Source: Variovorax sp. YR216
Lineage (GTDB): Bacteria; Pseudomonadota; Gammaproteobacteria; Burkholderiales; Burkholderiaceae_C
Reading direction: 5' to 3'
Assembly: GCF_900107745.1 (NCBI RefSeq)
Contig: NZ_FNRO01000002.1
Coordinates: 248,001-312,000 of the forward strand
Length of the DNA stretch: 64,000 nt
Of this stretch, positions 58,321 through 64,000 are shown in pieces. A program made the translations under genes and the position numbers. How positions within the stretch are numbered: the stretch's first letter is position 1; each line of letters starts with the position of its first letter. The notes beneath the pieces were generated by a model. It did no database searches, was not told the DNA's origin, and saw nothing but the letters and a program-made list of their open reading frames with translations.

Positions 58321-58983
58321 TCAGTGGACGAAGCCCGTCTCACGGTGGAAGTAGGCCCCTTCGGGGTCCAGGTCCTTGACTTTCTTCGCCGGCTGGCCGG
58401 CGTACACCACGTATTCCTCGGTGTGCGCCTTGTTGAGCAGCGATCCCGCGCCGAGCACGGTGCGGTCCGGTAGCACTGCGCCGCCCAGCACCGTGACGCG
58501 GGTGCCGAGCAGGCAGTACGAGCCGATGCGGATCGGCTTGCAGTCCTGCCGGTTCTCGTGGGTATCGATGCCGTGCGTGATGAGCTGCGAGCCGTAGCCG
58601 GCCACGGTGGTGAAGGCGCCGATCTCGATCCGGTCGGTGCAGTCGATGATGTGCTGCTTCGTGATGGCCGAGTGGTCACCCAGGAACAGCGCCGGATCGC
58701 GCCCTGCACGTTGACGGAAATGCTCGCCGAGCCGGGGGTGGCCGGTGACCCAGTTGGATCGCCCGATGTACGAATGCGCACCGCACTCCATCCGGTCCAG
58801 GTGAATCGCCACCGTGAAATGGTCGATGTGCGCGCCTTCGTGCATCACCAGCTCATTCGGAAAGACGTAGGCCAGCCCGATGCGGGCGCCGTCCGCGATC
58901 TGGTAGCCCCAGAAGCGCCGCAGCATCCAGCGCTTGATCTTCCAGGGCAGCACGACGACGCAGAGCGCTAGCAGCCGCTTCAT
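58321..58983 (-). CDS. left-handed beta-helix acetyltransferase (WcaF/LbH-type)
   Basis: A 220-residue hexapeptide-repeat transferase. After an amphipathic N-terminus the chain shows staggered I/V-G-x4 repeats (GAHIDHFTVAI, CGAHSYIGRSNWV, IEIGAFTTVAGYGSQLITHG, IGSYCLLGTRVTVLGGAVLPDRTVLGAGSLLNK). The H in LITHG is probably the catalytic base. It is coupled to the upstream glycosyltransferase gene by ATGA, so it likely acetylates the product sugar. Confidence 0.85.
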   Translation of the reverse strand: MKRLLALCVVVLPWKIKRWMLRRFWGYQIADGARIGLAYVFPNELVMHEGAHIDHFTVAIHLDRMECGAHSYIGRSNWVTGHPRLGEHFRQRAGRDPALFLGDHSAITKQHIIDCTDRIEIGAFTTVAGYGSQLITHGIDTHENRQDCKPIRIGSYCLLGTRVTVLGGAVLPDRTVLGAGSLLNKAHTEEYVVYAGQPAKKVKDLDPEGAYFHRETGFVH

Positions 58984-60128
58984 GAAGCGACCACCCTTCG
59001 TTCGCTGATGACGCGTTCGTAGGTGGCCTTGTAGTTGCTCGCCATCTGCGCCGCGCTGTAGTGCGAGGCATTTTCCAGACCCAGGCGGCGCATCTCGCCG
59101 AGGCGCGGCGCGGCCGCTTCCATCGCGGCGGCCATGGCGGACGGGTCGTGCGGATCGACGTACACCGCGCCTTCGCCGCCGATCTCGTTCATCGGCGCGA
59201 GGTCGGATGTGAAGACCGGACAGCCGCAAGCCTGCGCCTCGATGATCGGCCAGCCGAAGCCTTCCTGGAACGAGGGGAAGAGCAGTGCCGTCGCGCTGGC
59301 GTAGAGCGCACGCAGTTCCTCGTGGGACACCTTGTGCACGGTCTTGATGCGGTCGGCAACGCCATGCTTTTGCGCCAGCTCGAGCATTTCGGGCCCCAAT
59401 TCGGGGCCGACGAAGAGAAGACGGTCCGCCATCGGCGGCTGCCCGGCGGCCGCGGCGCGCTCCTGCAAGGCGATGAAGGCTTCGAGGACGCCCGGGCGGT
59501 TCTTGCGGGCCATGTCCCAGCCCACGTGCATCAGGTACTTGTCCTGCACCGAGATCCCGAATCGGGCGATGAGCTTCTGCGCCTCGTCGGGCGCCACCGG
59601 CGCGAAGTTGTCGTTCAGGCCGTTGAGGACCGTCGTGGCACGGCGCTCTTCCGCCAGCCCCATGGAGAGCAGCTCCCGTTTCGTCATGGCCGACACGCAT
59701 GCCACGAGATCGGCGTGGCCCAGGCCCTCTGAAATCAGCCGCTGGAACTGCCGCCCGGTCCAGCCGACATGCCAACCCTCGATCATTCCGTGCGCGGCCT
59801 GCACCGCGATCACGTCATGGCAGGTGATCACGTTCGGCTTGGACTTCACCCACCGGATGTACATGCCGTTGGAATGGTCGGCCACATGGACCACGTCGGC
59901 CCAGCGCAGGTGCCGCTTGAGCATGGGGATGAAGAGGACGAACTTGTCGATGTAGCCGAGCCACTTGAACCAGCGCGAGGTGACCGGCACACGCAGCACG
60001 CGCCTGGGGGGCGAGACGACGCGGAGGTCGCAGCCGATGCGTGGCAGTTCCCGCTCCAGCACGCGGCCGAAGGCGATCATGCTGGTCTGGCCGTCGGGCA
60101 TGTAGTTTGCAATCAGAAGGACCTTCAT
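58980..60128 (-). CDS. family 4 glycosyltransferase
   Basis: A 382-residue GT-B enzyme. The acceptor half starts at MKVLLIANYMPDGQTSM, and the donor half has VGWDMARKNRPGVLEAFIAL and the E-x7-E motif FPSFQEGFGWPIIEAQACGCPVFTSD. The long frame to 60236 has no homology in its first 36 codons. It forms a two-gene unit with the acetyltransferase. Target polysaccharide unknown; no polymerase or flippase genes are nearby. Confidence 0.88.
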   Translation of the reverse strand: MKVLLIANYMPDGQTSMIAFGRVLERELPRIGCDLRVVSPPRRVLRVPVTSRWFKWLGYIDKFVLFIPMLKRHLRWADVVHVADHSNGMYIRWVKSKPNVITCHDVIAVQAAHGMIEGWHVGWTGRQFQRLISEGLGHADLVACVSAMTKRELLSMGLAEERRATTVLNGLNDNFAPVAPDEAQKLIARFGISVQDKYLMHVGWDMARKNRPGVLEAFIALQERAAAAGQPPMADRLLFVGPELGPEMLELAQKHGVADRIKTVHKVSHEELRALYASATALLFPSFQEGFGWPIIEAQACGCPVFTSDLAPMNEIGGEGAVYVDPHDPSAMAAAMEAAAPRLGEMRRLGLENASHYSAAQMASNYKATYERVISERRVVAS

Positions 60129-60253
60129 CTTGCAGTGGCGCTCTTGGCGGCGTCGCGTGAATTCATCGATCAACCTGTGGAAGAGGGAAGAACGGTCGGA
60201 TGGGTGCCGGGACCGATGGAGCGTACCATCGGCCACGGCGGCGCCGTGTCAGC

Positions 60254-60281
60254 CATATGGCACTCGTATAGGGCCCATATG
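60254..60281. promoter_or_regulatory. candidate operator upstream of guanine deaminase (CATATGG-N14-CCATATG)
   Basis: A perfect 7-bp inverted repeat in the divergent region, 46 bases before guaD and 126 bases before the glycosyltransferase. Its right half continues to CATATGCG, close to TATATGCG at the xdhA candidate operator. Compatible with a LysR or GntR type site; binding protein unknown. Confidence 0.42.
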
Positions 60282-60327
60282 CGCAAGCACATCGTGTACC
60301 CGCATTGCTGACTTACCCTCCGTGCCC

Positions 60328-61611
60328 ATGCAAGCGTACCGTGGCTCTCTTTTGCGATTCGATCCCGCCGGCCGGCCGGTGTATGACGAGGACGGCCTTC
60401 TCGTGGTGGGCCCCGATGCCGACGGGCGCCAGCGCGTGCAGGATGCAGGCGCCTACGCCGCGGTTGCCGCGCGCCATCCGCAGGTGCCGGTCACGCATTG
60501 GCCGGGCCGCATCATCGCGCCGGGCTTCGTGGACATGCACATCCACTACCCGCAGACGGACATCATCGGCGCGCCGGCCGATGGCCTTCTGCCCTGGCTC
60601 GAGAACTACACCTTCCCGGCGGAAACCCGCTTTGCCGACAAGGCTCATTCGGCAGAAGTCGCGGAGTTCTTCCTCGACGAGTTGATGCGCAACGGCGTGA
60701 CGACCTCGCTGACCTTCGCCACCTCGCATCCCGAGTCGGTCGATGCCTTCTTCGAGGCCGCGCAGCGCCGCCGCCTGCGCATGATCACCGGCAAGGTGCT
60801 TCAGGATCGTCATTCGCCCGACGGTGTACGCGACGAGGCTGAACAAAGTCTGATCGACTCGGAAGCACTCATCAGGAAGTGGCACAACGTCGATCGGCTC
60901 GGCTATGCGATCACGCCGCGCTTCGCCCCCACCAGCACCGATGCGCAGCTGCGCGGCGCGGGCGAGCTCGCCGCGAAGTACCCGGACACCTGGATCCATT
61001 CGCACGTGGCCGAGAACAAGGACGAGGTGCGCTGGGCGCGCGAGCTGTTCCCGCATGCGCGCTCGTACCTCGACGTCTACGCGGGCTTCGGCCTGATGCG
61101 CGAGCGGGCCGTCTACGCGCACTGCATCCACTTCGACGACGACGATCGCCGCCTCATGCGCGAGACCGGCACGGCGACGGCGGTGAGCCCGACCAGCAAT
61201 CTCTTCCTCGGCAGCGGCTTCTTCGACTTCGAGGGTGCCGACCGGGTCGGCTATCACTACGGCCTGGCGAGCGACGTGGGCGGCGGCACCAGCTTCAGCC
61301 CCTTCACGACGATGATGGCGGCCTACTACGCCGGCCGCGAAGGGCAGACCAAGCCAGGCATCAGCATCGCGCCGTCGCAGCTCTGGTGGCGCCACACCGC
61401 AGGCGCCGCGCGGGCGCTGGGGCTGGAGAGCGTCATCGGCAACCTGCAGCCGGGCTGCGAGGCCGATTTCGTGGTCATCAACCCCAAGGCCACGCCGCTG
61501 CTGTCGCGCAAGACCTCGCTGGCTGCGAATCTGGAAGAGCTGCTGTTCGCGCTGATCGTGCTCGGCGATGACCGCTTGATCGAGCGCACCGTGATTTCCC
61601 AGGCTGGGTGA
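60328..61611 (+). CDS. guaD: guanine deaminase
   Basis: A 427-residue amidohydrolase converting guanine to xanthine. Metal ligands are H71 and H73 (VDMHIHYPQTD), H in IHSHVAENKDEV, H in AHCIHF, and D in ASDVGGGTSFS. The guanine-binding FAPTSTD and the exact motif PQTDIIGAPADGLLPWLENYTFPAE are diagnostic. The longer frame from 60130 is not homologous; the ATG at 60328 gives normal length, though the ribosome site is weak. The product would feed xdhAB. Confidence 0.95.
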   Translation: MQAYRGSLLRFDPAGRPVYDEDGLLVVGPDADGRQRVQDAGAYAAVAARHPQVPVTHWPGRIIAPGFVDMHIHYPQTDIIGAPADGLLPWLENYTFPAETRFADKAHSAEVAEFFLDELMRNGVTTSLTFATSHPESVDAFFEAAQRRRLRMITGKVLQDRHSPDGVRDEAEQSLIDSEALIRKWHNVDRLGYAITPRFAPTSTDAQLRGAGELAAKYPDTWIHSHVAENKDEVRWARELFPHARSYLDVYAGFGLMRERAVYAHCIHFDDDDRRLMRETGTATAVSPTSNLFLGSGFFDFEGADRVGYHYGLASDVGGGTSFSPFTTMMAAYYAGREGQTKPGISIAPSQLWWRHTAGAARALGLESVIGNLQPGCEADFVVINPKATPLLSRKTSLAANLEELLFALIVLGDDRLIERTVISQAG

Positions 61612-61682
61612 CACCGCGCCCTCGAGGTCGCGCGCCTCGTGTCCCGGGTTGCCTAGAATAGCGGCCCGAAAAAGGACCTGCC

Positions 61683-62249
61683 ATGAGCATCAAGAGCGAC
61701 AAGTGGATCCGGCGCATGGCCGAGAAGAACGGAATGATCGAGCCCTTCGAGCCCGGACAGATCCGCGAGCAGGACGGCCACAAGATCATCAGCTACGGCA
61801 CTTCCAGCTACGGCTACGACATCCGGTGCGCGCCCGAATTCAAGGTGTTCACCAACATCCACAGCACGGTGGTCGATCCCAAGAACTTCGACGAGAAGAG
61901 CTTCGTCGACTTCCACGGCGACAGCTGCATCATCCCGCCCAACAGCTTCGCGCTCGCGCGCACGGTCGAATACTTCCGCATCCCGCGCAACGTGCTGACC
62001 ATCTGCCTGGGCAAGAGCACGTACGCGCGCTGCGGGATCATCGTCAACGTCACCCCCTTCGAGCCCGAGTGGGAAGGCTACGTGACCCTCGAATTCAGCA
62101 ACACCACGCCGCTGCCCGCCAAGATCTACGCGGGCGAGGGCTGCGCGCAGGTGCTTTTCTTCGAGAGCGACGAAGTCTGCGAGACCAGCTACAAGGACCG
62201 CGGCGGCAAGTACCAGGGCCAGCGCGGCGTGACCCTGCCGAAGGCTTGA
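61683..62249 (+). CDS. dcd: dCTP deaminase
   Basis: A 188-residue enzyme making dUTP for thymidylate synthesis. The family sequence is complete: [13 protein letters not shown], the catalytic and nucleotide-binding segment [28 protein letters not shown] with the active-site glutamate, and a C-terminal [13 protein letters not shown] that closes over the triphosphate. AGGA precedes the ATG, and TAGAAT 24 bases before it could be a -10 element, without a clear -35. Confidence 0.97.
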   Translation: MSIKSDKWIRRMAEKNGMIEPFEPGQIREQDGHKIISYGTSSYGYDIRCAPEFKVFTNIHSTVVDPKNFDEKSFVDFHGDSCIIPPNSFALARTVEYFRIPRNVLTICLGKSTYARCGIIVNVTPFEPEWEGYVTLEFSNTTPLPAKIYAGEGCAQVLFFESDEVCETSYKDRGGKYQGQRGVTLPKA

Positions 62250-62322
62250 ACCTACAGCGGGAGGATTCGCCTGCGCGTACCATCGTGCGGGCGCCGCGAG
62301 AACCGCGGTCAAGGAGCGCGTC

Positions 62323-63202
<880 letters not shown>

Positions 63203-63207
<5 letters not shown>

Positions 63208-63302
63208 CCCCCAGCCTCGCCTACTTCGTGTGGCTCTGACACCCCGTTCAGGGGGCAAATCCCAGCTGCCCGGCAAAGCCGGTTCCGCGGGATTTCCGGG
63301 TT
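63203..63302 (+). repeat. gene-end repeat, copy D
   Basis: A copy that begins at the stop of the metallopeptidase gene, so that the TGA is part of its first bases (CTGACCCCCAGCC). It has a hairpin (CCCCGTTCAGGGG) and CCCGGCAAAGCCGG, then CCGCGGGATTTCCGGG. The helicase gene begins 53 bases later. Confidence 0.8.
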
Positions 63303-63355
63303 TGTGGGGCCCAAAAACTAGGGGTAACCCCATTCCTGCGACAATAGAGGGCTTC

Positions 63356-64000
63356 ATGACAAGCTCCTTCTCCAATCTCTCCTTGGCCGAACCCTTGGCG
63401 CGCGCTGTAGCCGAAATGGGCTACGAGACGATGACGCCCATCCAGGCACAGGCCATTCCGGTGGTGTTGTCGGGCCAGGACGTCATGGGTGCCGCCCAGA
63501 CCGGCACCGGCAAGACAGCCGCCTTCTCGCTGCCGCTGCTGCAGCGGATGCTCAAGCACGAGAACAGCTCGACCTCCCCGGCGCGCCATCCGGTGCGCGC
63601 CCTGGTGCTGTTGCCCACGCGCGAACTCGCCGACCAGGTCGCGCAGCAGGTCAAGCTCTATGCCAAGTACACGAACCTGCGCAGCACGGTCGTGTTCGGC
63701 GGCATCGACATGAAGCCGCAGACCCTCGAGCTCAAGAAGGGCGTCGAGGTGCTGGTCGCCACGCCGGGCCGGCTGCTCGACCACATCGAGGCCAAGAACG
63801 CGGTGCTCAACCAGGTCGAGTACGTGGTGCTCGACGAAGCCGACCGCATGCTCGACATCGGCTTCCTGCCGGATCTGCAGCGCATCCTCTCTTACCTGCC
63901 CAAGCAGCGCACCACGCTGCTGTTCTCGGCCACGTTCTCTCCCGAGATCAAGCGGCTGGCCGGCAGCTACCTGCAGAACCCGGTCACGATCGAAGTCGCG
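63356..64000 (+). CDS. rhlE: DEAD-box RNA helicase, N-terminal part (3' end outside window)
   Basis: The first 215 residues of a superfamily 2 RNA helicase; the frame is open to the window edge, so the second RecA domain lies beyond it. Visible motifs in order are Q motif ([10 protein letters not shown], 26-35), I (AQTGTGKT, 47-54), Ia (PTREL), Ib (TPGR), II (DEAD, 160-163) and III (SAT, 191-193). The RhlE assignment rests on [27 protein letters not shown] and [24 protein letters not shown] wording and is less sure than the family. Confidence 0.9.
   Translation, partial: MTSSFSNLSLAEPLARAVAEMGYETMTPIQAQAIPVVLSGQDVMGAAQTGTGKTAAFSLPLLQRMLKHENSSTSPARHPVRALVLLPTRELADQVAQQVKLYAKYTNLRSTVVFGGIDMKPQTLELKKGVEVLVATPGRLLDHIEAKNAVLNQVEYVVLDEADRMLDIGFLPDLQRILSYLPKQRTTLLFSATFSPEIKRLAGSYLQNPVTIEVA

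Overview
The window is a dense, GC-rich chromosomal stretch with the gene content and style of a free-living betaproteobacterium of the order Burkholderiales. It most resembles Comamonadaceae, probably Variovorax or a close relative. I infer this from the many LysR regulators, an orphan Bug-type solute receptor, TRAP and ABC uptake systems, IorAB, DUF3016 and SPW proteins, and dispersed gene-end repeats. I ran no search, so the genus is a judgement. I see no tRNA, rRNA, transposase, integrase, CRISPR array or prophage genes. No gene-free stretch exceeds about 300 bases; the longest (28100-28385) is filled by an inverted-repeat structure.

Layout. (1) 1-4223: the 3' part of polA, a secreted M20 carboxypeptidase and a LysR regulator. 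(2) 4400-12494: a sugar-acid locus. A minus-strand operon gntR-denD-ilvD/edd, joined by ATGA overlaps, diverges from a complete MalK-type ABC importer. (3) 12484-15712: a TPR glycosyltransferase-like protein with a DUF6165 partner, then DUF3016 and SPW-repeat envelope proteins. (4) 15737-22567: a two-gene operon for a metacaspase-like protease and a 1985-residue protein that joins two alpha/beta hydrolases with intact triads to a CHAT protease; this is the least conventional part of the window. (5) 22716-28099: a D-tartrate dehydratase operon (DHDPS-like lyase, Bug receptor, SDR, TarD) with a divergent LysR, then a thioesterase. (6) 28386-35171: indolepyruvate oxidoreductase (iorA-iorB) followed on the same strand by a TRAP transporter. 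(7) 35320-38126: a dihaem cytochrome c with a periplasmic sorbosone/glucose dehydrogenase-like enzyme, and a divergent LysR.

(8) 38353-51947 is a purine uptake and catabolism block: xdhAB, LysR, an AzgA/NCS2 purine permease, a BMP-type (nucleoside) ABC importer, a Rieske oxygenase and an adenine/adenosine deaminase. Guanine deaminase (60328-61611) and a second BMP receptor (57201-58298) are outliers of the same block. Together these genes could import nucleosides and bases, deaminate adenine and guanine, and oxidise hypoxanthine and xanthine to urate; xdhC and a urate-degrading enzyme are not seen here. (9) 51905-60128 holds an MFS/LysR pair, a Tat-exported phospholipase C operon with a small lipoprotein, and an acetyltransferase/glycosyltransferase pair. 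(10) 61683-64000: dcd, a YpfJ-type metallopeptidase and the start of a DEAD-box RNA helicase cut by the window edge.

Two repeat families stand out. Four copies of a roughly 95-100 bp double-hairpin element each sit directly against the stop codon of an unrelated gene. A separate pair of structures at 28141-28365 has a shared core in opposite orientations, with each copy enclosed by its own, different, self-complementary arms.
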